NCBI GenBank assembly: GCA_028282505.1
Contig: JANQHV010000554.1
Location: forward strand, 1-53,974
Length of the DNA: 53,974 nt
Direction of reading: 5' to 3'
DNA from: SAR324 cluster bacterium
Lineage (GTDB): Bacteria > SAR324 > NAC60-12
Positions 9,348-17,893 of the stretch are shown piece by piece. Every line of letters starts with the position of its first letter. Positions within the stretch are counted from its first letter, which is position 1. A program made the position numbers and the translations under genes. The notes under the pieces were generated by a model, which ran no database searches, had not been told where the DNA came from, and saw nothing but the letters and a program-made list of their open reading frames with translations.

Positions 9348-9415
9348 CCCAAGCAAAAAAATTATAATATGACTGTATAATCACCAAACTTTTTGTTGGA
9401 GAATCCATCAAGAGC

Positions 9416-9502
9416 CTAAAGTTTTTTCTTTCTATATTTGGGAACAAATACAACATGATATTTGCAATCCCAACGACTATGGTTTAAACTTTGGTGTGAC
9501 AT
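9416..9502 (-). pseudogene. IS200/IS605 family transposase TnpA, 5' remnant
   Basis: Twenty-eight codons read from ATG at 9502 give the unmistakable start of a Y1 HUH transposase (MSHQSLNHSRWDCKY, then HVVFVPKYRKK) and then hit a stop at 9416-9418. Full TnpA has about 140-150 residues, so only the first fifth is left, without the HUH or the tyrosine motif. The DNA downstream (toward 9350) shows no continuation in any frame that I can recognise. It is a relic of an insertion between the ECF41 promoter and the HAD gene. Confidence 0.85.
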
Positions 9503-9594
9503 AATATTCTCCTGTCACTAATGTCCGGTTAGTATCTCAGATGCAAATTTTTAACTGGATATTACTGAAACCATTACCATACCCCTTTGAACCT

Positions 9595-10305
9595 ATGTTC
9601 TCTGCTAAAGCCATTTTATTAGATCTTGATGACACATTATATGCTTACTCTCCTTGTCATCAAGCAGGTTTGGATGCTTTTTCGGCAACTTGGGAAAACC
9701 TGAATCTTGGCGATCAAGAAGAAGCCCTTAAATATTATCATGTTGCAAGAAAAGAAATCCATGCCACCTTAAAAGGATCTGCGGCCTCTCATCACCGGCT
9801 TCTCTATGTCCAACGCGCACTGGAAAAACGATTAGATCATTTGGATGTAAAAAAAACATTGAAACTGTATGACGCCTATTGGTCAGCTTATTTAGAAACA
9901 ATGGTGCTATCCACAGGAGCCAGAGAATGGCTGGAATGGCTACAATCCAAAAAGATTCCTGTGGTGATTGTGACGAATCTCGTGACAGAAATACAGTTTG
10001 AGAAAATCTGCAAACTTGGTATTGAAGGACTGATACAATTTATAGTCACCTCAGAGGAAAGTGGACATGAAAAGCCTCATACCGATCCATTTTTATTAGC
10101 CCTCAAGAAACTGAATATTCCGATTGATCCTGATGTTTATGTAGTGGGAGACTCGTTCCGCGCTGATGTCACTGGAGCACAGTCTTTGGGATTGTCTTGG
10201 ATTTGGATTGCATCTAGCCATGAGGATAAGATAGTATCTGAACTTCCTGAACAAGGAATCTGTGTACATTCTTTTGAAGAATTAATAACCATGATGGAGG
10301 AATAA
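9595..10305 (+). CDS. HAD-superfamily phosphatase (pyrimidine 5'-nucleotidase/YjjG-like)
   Basis: A 236-residue haloacid-dehalogenase-fold hydrolase. Motif I is LLDLDDTLY at residues 7-15, motif II is IVTN, motif III contains the EKPHTDPF lysine, and motif IV is VVGDSFRADVTGA. The helical cap between motifs I and II (about residues 20-110) resembles the pyrimidine 5'-nucleotidase and epoxide-hydrolase-like subgroup. An in-frame ATG at 9541 would add 18 residues, but that segment borders the transposase remnant and lies outside the fold, so 9595 is preferred. Neither site has a good ribosome binding site. It heads the rightward operon ending in the ABC exporter, so its substrate may be a sugar phosphate (inference). 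Confidence 0.75.
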   Translation: MFSAKAILLDLDDTLYAYSPCHQAGLDAFSATWENLNLGDQEEALKYYHVARKEIHATLKGSAASHHRLLYVQRALEKRLDHLDVKKTLKLYDAYWSAYLETMVLSTGAREWLEWLQSKKIPVVIVTNLVTEIQFEKICKLGIEGLIQFIVTSEESGHEKPHTDPFLLALKKLNIPIDPDVYVVGDSFRADVTGAQSLGLSWIWIASSHEDKIVSELPEQGICVHSFEELITMMEE

Positions 10306-10335
10306 CTGAAACAGAAATCTCTCATCAACTCCGGT

Positions 10336-10740
10336 TTGTTTTGCCGCTTAAAGCAGGAAGTTTATAATCCGACGACCAGGAAACAGATACTCCGATTTTT
10401 AGTTGCAGGGTTCTCAGCAGTGGGGACTGATACGATTGTATACTTTGTCTTGCTATCTGTACTCGGACATAATGTTGCCAAAACAATTTCTTTCATTTCA
10501 GGAAGTATTGTTGCCTTCCTAATTAACAAATTCTACACTTTTGAACAGCATCTTCTTTCCTGGCAAGAAGTCGTGCGTTTTGCTGTACTTTATATCAGCA
10601 CTCTCTTTGCCAATGTTGCGGTAAATGCCGGTGTTTTATGGATATTAACCGATTGGGTAAAGTTAGCATTTTTAATGGCTACAGGCACTTCGACGGTGCT
10701 TAATTTTTTAGGTCAAAAATTTTGGGTATTCAAGAAATGA
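10336..10740 (+). CDS. GtrA-family membrane protein
   Basis: A 134-residue protein with four membrane helices. The RFLVAGFSAVGTDTIVYFVL start and the C-terminal FLGQKFWVF are diagnostic of the GtrA family, proposed to flip polyprenyl-phosphate-linked sugars or to anchor the adjacent glycosyltransferase. The start is uncertain: TTG 10336 is used here, and the same frame is open back to a CTG at 10306 immediately after the HAD stop. Its stop overlaps the GT2 start in an ATGA, so the two proteins are translationally coupled, the usual GtrA/GT2 pairing. Confidence 0.85.
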   Translation: MFCRLKQEVYNPTTRKQILRFLVAGFSAVGTDTIVYFVLLSVLGHNVAKTISFISGSIVAFLINKFYTFEQHLLSWQEVVRFAVLYISTLFANVAVNAGVLWILTDWVKLAFLMATGTSTVLNFLGQKFWVFKK

Positions 10741-11477
10741 CAAAAACTCGATTTTCTATCATCATTCCATGTTATAATGAAGAAAAAAATATACCGTTGA
10801 ATTTGGAACGGTACAGTCAGGTCATTCAGCGCTCCGATATAGAATTGGTCATTGTCAATAACGGTTCAACCGATGGTTCTGCGCAAGTTTTGGAGGAACT
10901 CCTTCCTCAATACTCATTTGCCAGAGTTGTCAATGTCGAGAAAAATCAAGGATATGGTTTTGGTATTCTTTCCGGATTACGAGCTGCAAAAGGTGATTTT
11001 CTCGGGTGGACTCATGCTGACATGCAAACAGACCCGGCTGATGCTTTGACAGCATTTGCCATTATGGAACAACAGAAAAATCCGGAATTGACCTATGTCA
11101 AAGGGTTACGTGAAAATCGTCCCTGGATGGATGAATTTTTTACAAAAGGCATGAGTCTTTTTGAAACACTTTACCTGGGTCAAAAGTTATACGATATCAA
11201 CGCACAACCCAACCTATTTCATCGCTCTTTTTTTGAATCATGGAAAAATCCTCCCCATGATTTTTCCCTCGATTTGTACACATTCTATGAAGCCCGACGT
11301 CATCGTTTGAGAATCATTCGATTTTCCGTTCTATTCCCAGATCGTATTCATGGCGAATCCTCCTGGAATACGGGACTGGCGGCCAAATGGAAATTTATCA
11401 AGCGTACTTTAGACTTTAGTGTGAAACTGAAAAAAAGTTTAGGAACTCATGCACCTCATCTCACATCGCCGGAATAA
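10737..11477 (+). CDS. GT2-family glycosyltransferase (dolichol-phosphate-mannose-synthase-like)
   Basis: A 246-residue GT-A enzyme. FSIIIPCYNEEKNI opens the fold, NNGSTDGS binds the nucleotide, and WTHADMQTDP is the DXD-type metal site. The family uses a nucleotide sugar to charge a polyprenyl phosphate. The true start is ATG 10737 inside the GtrA stop (ATGA); a TTG 15 bases earlier is in frame but would lie within the GtrA gene. The 3' end overlaps the next gene by 29 bases. Together with GtrA it would supply a lipid-linked sugar to the GT-C enzymes in this window (inference). Confidence 0.88.
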   Translation: MTKTRFSIIIPCYNEEKNIPLNLERYSQVIQRSDIELVIVNNGSTDGSAQVLEELLPQYSFARVVNVEKNQGYGFGILSGLRAAKGDFLGWTHADMQTDPADALTAFAIMEQQKNPELTYVKGLRENRPWMDEFFTKGMSLFETLYLGQKLYDINAQPNLFHRSFFESWKNPPHDFSLDLYTFYEARRHRLRIIRFSVLFPDRIHGESSWNTGLAAKWKFIKRTLDFSVKLKKSLGTHAPHLTSPE

Positions 11478-12030
11478 AATTCAAGAATTGATCGACACCC
11501 CCAAACAATATGGAGTTGAAATCGATTTACGCTCTTGGCAAAACACACTCATTCTTCAGCACGATCCTTTTGTGGAAGGTGAGCCCTTTACCGAGTGGAT
11601 AAAGCACTACGACCATGGCACCTTAATCTTAAATATCAAAGAAGAAGGCATTGAATATTTAGCAAAAGAAATTGTGGAAGCCCAAGGCATCCAGGATTAT
11701 TTCTTTCTCGACCTCTCTTTCCCATTTCTCATCAAAATGATGAAGACGGGAGAATCACGAATTGCAGCACGCTTTTCTGAATATGAATCCCTCGAAACCG
11801 TGTTAACACTCCGTGAAAAAATCGAATGGATTTGGGTAGATTGTTTTAATGATTTACCGCTGACTGAGGAAAACTACAATCAATTGAAAGAAGCGGGGTT
11901 TAAGCTTTGTCTGGTCTCTCCAGAACTCCAGGGAAGACCAGAAGAACTGAAAGCTTATCAGGAAACTCTTGAAAAAAATAGTTGGCGTTTTGACGCGGTT
12001 TGTACAAAAAGAGTGGACTTGTGGTCCTAG
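11449..12030 (+). CDS. short glycerophosphodiester-phosphodiesterase-like protein
   Basis: A 193-residue protein with the early part of a GDPD TIM barrel: LISHRRN (first catalytic His-Arg), EIDLR (metal ligands) and LQHDPF (second catalytic His with Asp). Typical GDPDs have 240-300 residues and a following Glu/Lys set. Here the middle is short, and a late barrel strand (KLCLVSPEL) plus DAVCTKRVDLW closes the chain. Comparable short proteins occur in glycan loci. Its start lies 29 bases inside the GT2 gene, indicating coupling. It may cleave or transfer a phosphodiester-linked substituent; that is inference. Confidence 0.6.
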   Translation: MHLISHRRNKIQELIDTPKQYGVEIDLRSWQNTLILQHDPFVEGEPFTEWIKHYDHGTLILNIKEEGIEYLAKEIVEAQGIQDYFFLDLSFPFLIKMMKTGESRIAARFSEYESLETVLTLREKIEWIWVDCFNDLPLTEENYNQLKEAGFKLCLVSPELQGRPEELKAYQETLEKNSWRFDAVCTKRVDLWS

Positions 12031-12058
12031 CATAAAAAGTATTTAGAAAGGAAAAGAC

Positions 12059-12931
12059 TTGTTAAAAATAATTGAGGACCTTGGAGTTAAAAGAGCATTT
12101 TTAGAACTTAAAAAGCATAATACAGTTCCCTTATACGAAGCCTCAAAAAATTGGATAAAAAATAAACACATCCCATACCAATGGATTGTACCAGAGCAAT
12201 GGCAAAACTTCAAAACCAGCGATACTGTGTTTCTGTTTGGTTCAGGTCCCTCTATTAATGACATTACTGAAGAAGAATGGAAAATCATCAAAAGTCATGA
12301 TTCCTTTGGGTTGAATTTTGCGTTTTTGACTTACACTCCGATGACTTTTTTTTATTTGGGGTATGAGCCATCCTCTAAGCAGATTATATTAGATGCATTT
12401 AACGAAGAAATCCGCAAAATTTACAAAGACACTTTATGGTTTGTTCCCTCCAAAGTATTATGTCGACTGGTTCATCCCCGGACAATCCCTGAATTTTTTC
12501 CTCCTTCTCCCAAATTAGCAAATTTTAACTTACCTAATGCCATTTATTTAGAAGCAGATCGTCCTTTTCAAAGGGAAGATTTCCAAAATAGCTTGATGTA
12601 TCGTGGGGTGATGGGTGTAGGAATACATTTAGCCAATCAATTAGGATACCGCAACATTGTTCTCATGGGAGTTGATCTACACACTTATCATCATTTCTTT
12701 GATGATTTTGAAGTAACCAAAGAAGAGCGAAAAATCTATAATCAAAAAATGGCTCCAGGGAAAGTATTTGAAGCCATGATTCCAAAGTATGAAAAATATA
12801 GAACCATGGAAGAATATTATTATGCCTTGAATGAATTATACTTTCCATCCAAAGGAATGCACTTATATGTAGGCAACAAAAACAACATGTTGAGCCCTCG
12901 TATTCCTATTTTTCCTGAGTTTGATAAATGA
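12059..12931 (+). CDS. DUF115/MptE-like Rossmann-fold protein of glycan loci
   Basis: A 290-residue protein. VFLFGSGPSINDI near residue 60 is the glycine-rich loop of DUF115-type (6-hydroxymethylpterin diphosphokinase MptE-like, motility accessory factor) domains, and IVLMGVDLHTYHHFF near residue 200 is the second conserved motif. Members are found with flagellin glycosylation and with sialic-acid-type transferases. TTG 12059 is chosen as start because AGGAAAAG stands seven bases before it and no ATG lies near. The stop overlaps the next ATG as ATGA. A second member of the family is at 32870-33577 beside the neuA/neuB genes. Confidence 0.6.
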   Translation: MLKIIEDLGVKRAFLELKKHNTVPLYEASKNWIKNKHIPYQWIVPEQWQNFKTSDTVFLFGSGPSINDITEEEWKIIKSHDSFGLNFAFLTYTPMTFFYLGYEPSSKQIILDAFNEEIRKIYKDTLWFVPSKVLCRLVHPRTIPEFFPPSPKLANFNLPNAIYLEADRPFQREDFQNSLMYRGVMGVGIHLANQLGYRNIVLMGVDLHTYHHFFDDFEVTKEERKIYNQKMAPGKVFEAMIPKYEKYRTMEEYYYALNELYFPSKGMHLYVGNKNNMLSPRIPIFPEFDK

Positions 12932-13641
12932 CGTTTGATAAATATCAAAAATATGGGGCTTATCATTGGAATGACATAGACACTAGTACTTTCAAGCGAC
13001 TACTCAATCGTTCCCTTCCTTTGTACACACGCTATGATCAATGCCTTAAAAATATACCCTCAAACAGTGAATATGGTATTGAAATAGGTTGTGGTGACGG
13101 CGCATTGAGTTATTTGATTGCCCAACATGGAGTCAATAAAGTATTGGGGTGTGATACCGATCCTACTGCCATTGAACTGGCCCAAAACCAGGTAATGAAT
13201 TTACCACTCAAGCACAGGATTCAATTCGAATGCGCCCTCTTTGAAGATTGTAATATCCAAACAAGTAGTGTTGATGTTGTTGTACTTGCCGATGTGATTG
13301 AACATTTAGAAGACCCTATCTCTTTGTTAAAAGAAATTAAACGAGTCGGAAAAATTGGAGGAACACTAATAGTGACAACACCGAGGGCTCGCCCAGATAG
13401 ATTATGGGATACACATCATGTCACTGAATACACAGAAAATTCTTTAGAAGTTTTATTAAAACAATGTTTCTCTCACGTGGAAATCGTTGTGTTCATGCCT
13501 ATAGTTTTTTATCGCTTATACACTCGATTTCGAATCTGTCGCAACCTTTTTAATTTGTTTACTCAAATGGGGATCAATCCATTCAATTTCCGAATTCCTT
13601 TTCACAATCATGCCATGTTACTCGGCGTGTGCCATTTTTAA
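12928..13641 (+). CDS. class I SAM-dependent methyltransferase
   Basis: A 237-residue methyltransferase. The SAM-binding motif I is GIEIGCGDGALS (about residues 50-61), the acidic motif II loop is LGCDTDP, and VVVLADVIEHLEDP is the motif IV/V region of the Methyltransf_23/UbiG-like group. Its ATG lies inside the stop of the preceding gene (ATGA), so translation is coupled. The likely target is a glycan or lipid intermediate of this operon; nothing in the sequence defines it. Confidence 0.82.
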   Translation: MTFDKYQKYGAYHWNDIDTSTFKRLLNRSLPLYTRYDQCLKNIPSNSEYGIEIGCGDGALSYLIAQHGVNKVLGCDTDPTAIELAQNQVMNLPLKHRIQFECALFEDCNIQTSSVDVVVLADVIEHLEDPISLLKEIKRVGKIGGTLIVTTPRARPDRLWDTHHVTEYTENSLEVLLKQCFSHVEIVVFMPIVFYRLYTRFRICRNLFNLFTQMGINPFNFRIPFHNHAMLLGVCHF

Positions 13642-13688
13642 ATATTTCTGCTCGCTATCTCGAATCCGATCTATACAAAATCTTACCA

Positions 13689-15077
13689 ATGGAAAAGCAC
13701 CGCTTCGCTCTACAAAGTTTACTATCACCTGCACAGGTCATCACTGAGGATATCCGGTCATTTGGTCATGACCGAATGCCACGTTATATTTCGGCTTCCA
13801 ATCCCATGATGGTGGTCTTGCCTCAAAGCACAGAGGAAGTCCAAAGCATTCTTCAGTATTGTACAAAACACCAGCTTCCCCTGGTACCATCTGGTGGACG
13901 CACTGGATTATCAGGAGGGGCCGTAGCAGCAAAGGGTGAAATTGTACTGTCGTTGTCTAAAATGAATCGTATTGTGGATATCGACCCCGTCAATCAATCG
14001 GTCACTTGTGAGGCAGGGGTGATTCAGGAGAATTTAGACCAAGCATTGGAACCTTATGGAGCAACATTACCATATACCTTAGGCTCTAAAGGTTCCTGTC
14101 AAATTGGAGGCAACGTTTCCACTAATGTAGGAGGATTGAAATATAGTGAATATGGCCCATTACGTAATTATGTCCTGGGTTTGGAAGTAGTGTTGGGCAA
14201 TGGTACGGTCTTGGATTTGAATCACAAAGTGCATAAAAACAATGCAGGAGTGGACCTCAAACAGCTTTTCATTGGAGCTGAAGGAATTTTAGGAATAATT
14301 ACTCAGATCACCCTCAAATATGTTAACAACGATCCCCATTTTCATTTGTTCATGTTGGGGACACACTCAATGGATCAAGCCGTAGAAAGTGTGCTAACAC
14401 TCAAAAGGCGAAGGTTTACACTGAAAGCGGTAGAATTTCTTTCAAGGAACTGTTTAGAATCGGTGGTTGGAAACATACCTTCCATGAAAGATCCATTCCT
14501 GACTCCTCATAATTTTTATCTTTTATTTCAGATCAATGCCCGCCAGCATGAGGAGATATCGGTCTTTGACGTGTGCAATGATTTACTGGAACAAAACTTG
14601 GCCCAAGATTGTGTATTTGCGCAAAGCACTATGGAACGTCGACTATTGTGGGATTTGCGGGAGAACATTTCCGAAAGTTTGAATCAACGAGGTGCGGTAC
14701 ATCGCAATGATTTAGCATTGCCCTTGAGTCAGTTATCAGATTTTGTTAAAGCGCTGGATACTTTGATCCAAAAAGAATACTCTCCCTTTCAGGTCTATCG
14801 CTATGGACATTTAGGGGACGGTAACATTCATTTGAATATCCTTGCTCCCTCAAATTATGCACAAGAACGATTTGAGAAACGTTGCGATGTTTTGGATGAA
14901 CGATTGTTCCAACTGGTTCACGAATTCGGAGGTGCAATTAGTGCTGAGCATGGTATTGGCCTATTACGCAAACCATATGTGTCACTGACAAAATCCCCTG
15001 AAGAACTCTCCCTACTCCAGCAGCTCAAAACAATTTTTGATCCACACGGTATCCTCAATCCTGGTAAGGTAATTTGA
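13689..15077 (+). CDS. FAD-linked oxidase of the GlcD / D-2-hydroxyglutarate dehydrogenase type
   Basis: A 462-residue flavoprotein. The PCMH FAD-binding domain contains LPLVPSGGRTGLSGGAV (about residues 60-76), GSCQIGGNVSTNVGG and GAEGILGIIT. The C-terminal FAD-oxidase domain has YRYGHLGDGNIHLN with the metal-binding histidines and ends with EHGIGLLRK and DPHGILNPGK. Family enzymes oxidise D-2-hydroxy acids. A GTG at 13629 overlapping the methyltransferase end would add 20 residues; ATG 13689 fits family length better. It is a metabolic enzyme inside a glycan operon, which is unusual, and may serve sugar-acid or lipid chemistry. Confidence 0.8.
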   Translation: MEKHRFALQSLLSPAQVITEDIRSFGHDRMPRYISASNPMMVVLPQSTEEVQSILQYCTKHQLPLVPSGGRTGLSGGAVAAKGEIVLSLSKMNRIVDIDPVNQSVTCEAGVIQENLDQALEPYGATLPYTLGSKGSCQIGGNVSTNVGGLKYSEYGPLRNYVLGLEVVLGNGTVLDLNHKVHKNNAGVDLKQLFIGAEGILGIITQITLKYVNNDPHFHLFMLGTHSMDQAVESVLTLKRRRFTLKAVEFLSRNCLESVVGNIPSMKDPFLTPHNFYLLFQINARQHEEISVFDVCNDLLEQNLAQDCVFAQSTMERRLLWDLRENISESLNQRGAVHRNDLALPLSQLSDFVKALDTLIQKEYSPFQVYRYGHLGDGNIHLNILAPSNYAQERFEKRCDVLDERLFQLVHEFGGAISAEHGIGLLRKPYVSLTKSPEELSLLQQLKTIFDPHGILNPGKVI

Positions 15078-15099
15078 CCTGATAAAAAGCAAGCCTCCC

Positions 15100-16854
15100 A
15101 TGTTACAGCGATTTAAAATCTTATACTTACTGTGGGGACTGTTGAAGCACCACAAAGTACAATTTTTGTTATGCCTGTTTTTTGTATTTTTGAATTCTAT
15201 CCTGCTCGGGGGAATTTTAAGTTTTTTAATGCCCGTGATTAATCAGTTTTTTGCACTAGATACGGTTGTTACTAAAACAAACAACGGATATTTTGGAAAA
15301 ATTTTAAACATTTACCAAAGTATCATACGTGATTTTGAGTATAAGGAATTAATTGCCATTGGAGTGCTTTTTCTAATGATGATCGTGAATTCAACGGTTA
15401 AATTTTTGATTATCTATGTCAATAGTGGTTTGATGGCAAATATGACATACGAATTCCGCAGGCAGATTTATTGGATTATCCAAAAGTTGCGATTTGTTGA
15501 AGTTTCCACAGAAGCAAAAGGCACCTTCATTCAACTCATTATCACGGAAACCAAAAGCATCAACAATTTATTCAAACATGGACTTTTACTGATTACAGCA
15601 ACTGTCAATGCTTGTATCATTGCGTTATTGTTAATGCTTCTTTCATGGAAAATGTGTGTGGGGCTATTATTGGGCTACCTCGTTGTGCTTTATATCAATT
15701 CATACATCATTCGAGGAATAAAGATTCTGGGAAAGGAGGCCCTTAATTTGCGATCGGAGCTGGCAAATCATATTACAGAAGGGATCTGGGGACTGAAGCA
15801 ATTAAAGATAATACAGGCCGAAGCACTGGAGAAACAAAAAATAAACCAGGTGTCATTTCGCTCAGAATTCAAAGCACGGACACTCGTCGTCAAAAATGGT
15901 TTACTCAAATTTACCTCCCAAAGCCTTTCTACCATTTTGGTCTTTATCATTTTTGTTTTGTGGTTTTATTTTCCAGTTTTGTCGGAAGATATACCCCGCA
16001 AAGCAGGATTTTTAACATTTTTGATTCTGTTGAGCCGACTGGCACCTCATGTCAATGCCATTTCCAGTAATTACGGTCAATTGTCTTCCATCTTGCCTTC
16101 CATTTTACGACTTCATGAGTTTTATACAAAAGAACTCGAACCCGAGCAGAGTGGTTCTTTAAAGCCTGAGCCTTTTTTGCAAGAAGAAATTCATCTGCAA
16201 AATGTTGAATTTGGATATCTTGACGATAAGCCAATACTCAAGGGTATCAATTTAAAAATACAAAAGGGTGCCTACATTGGGATTGTCGGAAATTCTGGTG
16301 GAGGCAAATCAACTTTGTTGAACTTATTTCCTCGCCTTTATGCTCCTGATAAAGGAAAAATTTTGATTGATAATGTAAATGTCGAAGAATTCGATCTATC
16401 GTACCTTCGCGCAAAAATTGGGATAATTTCACAAGATTTTGTTCTATTCAATACAACGATTCGTGAAAATCTAGCCCTGGGCAAACCACAAGCTTCTGAA
16501 GAAGAATTATGGCAGGCGCTTGAAAAATCAGGTTTACAGCAATTTGTTCAGGCTCAGGAGGATGGCCTTGATTATCAGGTCGGAAACAATGGTAGTAAAT
16601 TATCAGGGGGCCAACGTCAACGCTTATCATTGGCCTCCCTGTTTTTACAAGACCTGGAGTTAATTATCCTGGATGAGGGGACGAGTTCTGTTGATCCCGA
16701 AACAGAAAGGCATATCTTAAATTCTTTACAAGAACTGCATAAAAAAGGGATCACGATTATTTCCATTGCCCATAAAGAAAGCGCATTGGCTGATGCAGAA
16801 TGTATTTATGAATTGAGTGAAGGTCACTTACAACTAAAATCTCCTGCAGTGTGA
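15100..16854 (+). CDS. ABC transporter, fused permease/ATPase (MsbA-like exporter)
   Basis: A 584-residue half-transporter. Six membrane helices occupy about residues 15-330 and an ATPase domain the rest: Walker A GIVGNSGGGKSTL near residue 393, signature LSGGQRQRL near 500, Walker B LIILDEGTSSVD near 520 and the switch histidine in SIAHKES. Members export lipids, lipid-linked glycans or peptides. It closes the operon that begins at 9595. A close paralogue is at 27356-29104; both share the IPRKAG segment in the last helices, and together they bracket the accessory island. Confidence 0.9.
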   Translation: MLQRFKILYLLWGLLKHHKVQFLLCLFFVFLNSILLGGILSFLMPVINQFFALDTVVTKTNNGYFGKILNIYQSIIRDFEYKELIAIGVLFLMMIVNSTVKFLIIYVNSGLMANMTYEFRRQIYWIIQKLRFVEVSTEAKGTFIQLIITETKSINNLFKHGLLLITATVNACIIALLLMLLSWKMCVGLLLGYLVVLYINSYIIRGIKILGKEALNLRSELANHITEGIWGLKQLKIIQAEALEKQKINQVSFRSEFKARTLVVKNGLLKFTSQSLSTILVFIIFVLWFYFPVLSEDIPRKAGFLTFLILLSRLAPHVNAISSNYGQLSSILPSILRLHEFYTKELEPEQSGSLKPEPFLQEEIHLQNVEFGYLDDKPILKGINLKIQKGAYIGIVGNSGGGKSTLLNLFPRLYAPDKGKILIDNVNVEEFDLSYLRAKIGIISQDFVLFNTTIRENLALGKPQASEEELWQALEKSGLQQFVQAQEDGLDYQVGNNGSKLSGGQRQRLSLASLFLQDLELIILDEGTSSVDPETERHILNSLQELHKKGITIISIAHKESALADAECIYELSEGHLQLKSPAV

Positions 16855-16908
16855 TCCTTAAATATCCTATTTAATTCTTTTTCGATAATGAGAATGATGT
16901 GATCCAAA

Positions 16909-17298
16909 TTGAAGTCATCGTACCTGTTTCATCAGCTATTCCCACAAAAAGGAGTCCGTTGTTGGTTTGCGCATGAAGATATGAAAATTGGTGACAAAAT
17001 ACAGCAAACGATTACCGATTCTATTCGCGTGTATGACAAACTCTTGTTGATCTTTTCTGATAATTTTGTGGAGAGTGAATGGGTTGAAAAAGAGGTGGAA
17101 ATGGCTTTTAAAGAAGAACGTCAACGCAAAATGACTGCTTTGTTTCCAGTTCGTTTGGATAGGGCTGTCATGGAAACCAGTCAAGCCTGGGCGGAAGATA
17201 TCTATAATTCTCGTCATATTGGCGATTTTACCAATTGGAAAGACCATGATTCGTACCAAAAAGGGTTTGATCGATTGTTACGAGATTTGAAATACTAA
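16909..17298 (+). pseudogene. 5'-truncated TIR-domain gene fragment
   Basis: From about base 16950 this frame is clearly homologous to the TIR domain at 18482-18901: KGVRCWFA, EDMKIGDKI, TDSIRVYDKLLLIFSD, SEWVEKEVE and HIGDFTNW are shared. It lacks the first strand and loop (FISYSSKDEDFAQRL in the full copy) and any pentapeptide region. The only start is a TTG at 16909 without a ribosome binding site. The last 75 bases before the stop are nearly identical to the full copy, while the rest diverges to roughly 80 percent. That points to gene conversion or recent recombination at the 3' end. It is probably not functional as an NADase, although the TIR glutamate (WVEKE) remains. Confidence 0.75.
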
Positions 17299-17317
17299 CG
17301 ATGAGTTCAGTATCTCG

Positions 17318-17418
17318 CCTGTTGGAATGGCTTATTAGAGCGGGGGAAGGCAATAACTTGTGGTGAGCGGTACAAATTGATATAGTGACGGATTGATAAC
17401 CGTTGCTGTAGAGGATAG
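17318..17418 (+). repeat. inter-module repeat, copy A
   Basis: About 100 bases following the truncated TIR gene. It matches copies at 18925-19026 (B) and, with an insertion, 20666-20856 (C). Shared blocks are CTG(C/T)TGGAAT, a GATTAGGCGGGG-type block, GGCAATAACTTGTGGTGAG and TTGATAACCGTTGCTG with GAGGATAG. In every case the next thing downstream is a small gene. Confidence 0.8.
17383..17408 (+). promoter_or_regulatory. leader hairpin, copy A
   Basis: TAGTGACGG (17383-17391) pairs with CCGTTGCTG (17400-17408) around a short loop to give nine pairs, three of them G-T. The same hairpin with changed bases but kept pairing stands before the small genes of modules B and C, so it is treated as a conserved leader element. 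Confidence 0.55.
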
Positions 17419-17474
17419 TCAAAAATCACCTAAGGCACAACGGCACTCATCCTATATAAAAAGAAGGATATCCA

Positions 17475-17753
17475 ATGAGCACAATGATTGCAGAAGTTTA
17501 TGAGGCCCTTAAAGAAGCTGGGGCTTCTGAAGAGAAATCAAAAGCAGCATCACAGGCCATTGCTGATTATGAGGAACGTATTAGTAAAGCTAATATATCC
17601 ATGCGTGAATTGGATAAAAAAATGGAAGTGGGGTTTGCTGAAATGAAAATCCAACTGACGAAAATTGATGGTGAGATTCGTGTACTCAAGTGGATGCTTG
17701 GTGTGCTCATCGCTGGTATCGTCTCATTGATTCTGAAATCGTTTTTAATATAG
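17475..17753 (+). CDS. small coiled-coil protein with C-terminal membrane anchor
   Basis: A 92-residue protein. Residues 1 to about 65 are helical and heptad-rich (EKSKAASQAIADYEERISKA, then ELDKKMEVGFAEMKIQLTKI). Residues about 72-90 form one hydrophobic helix (WMLGVLIAGIVSLILKSF), giving a tail-anchored layout reminiscent of DUF1640/CCDC90-like proteins. AAGGA before the ATG supports the start. It occupies the small-gene position of module A, where modules B and C have an HTH gene, and is followed 140 bases later by the pentapeptide-TIR gene. A membrane partner or sensor for the TIR protein is possible (inference). Confidence 0.65.
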   Translation: MSTMIAEVYEALKEAGASEEKSKAASQAIADYEERISKANISMRELDKKMEVGFAEMKIQLTKIDGEIRVLKWMLGVLIAGIVSLILKSFLI

Positions 17754-17762
17754 TAAAAGCCT

Positions 17763-17893
17763 AATCAACGGTTATCAATAATTATCTGAGACACAACGGC
17801 ACTCATTGAGAGTACGCTATGAGGAAACGGTGGGTGGTGAAATTCAGTATATTAATAAATGAATGTTGAGATTCACTCAACTTGGAAACTAAA
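17763..17893 (+). repeat. pentapeptide-gene leader repeat, copy 1
   Basis: About 131 bases from AATCAACGGTTATCAA to the ATG, nearly identical to 19310-19441. Its first 13 bases (CAACGGTTATCAA) are the reverse complement of TTGATAACCGTTG in the inter-module repeat upstream, so the small gene between them is flanked by an inverted repeat. No clear promoter is visible within or just before this copy. Confidence 0.8.

Noticed and set aside
16909..17298. Free-standing functional TIR protein
   Set aside because: The first strand and loop of the TIR fold are missing, and the only start is a TTG without a ribosome binding site, so it is called a fragment.
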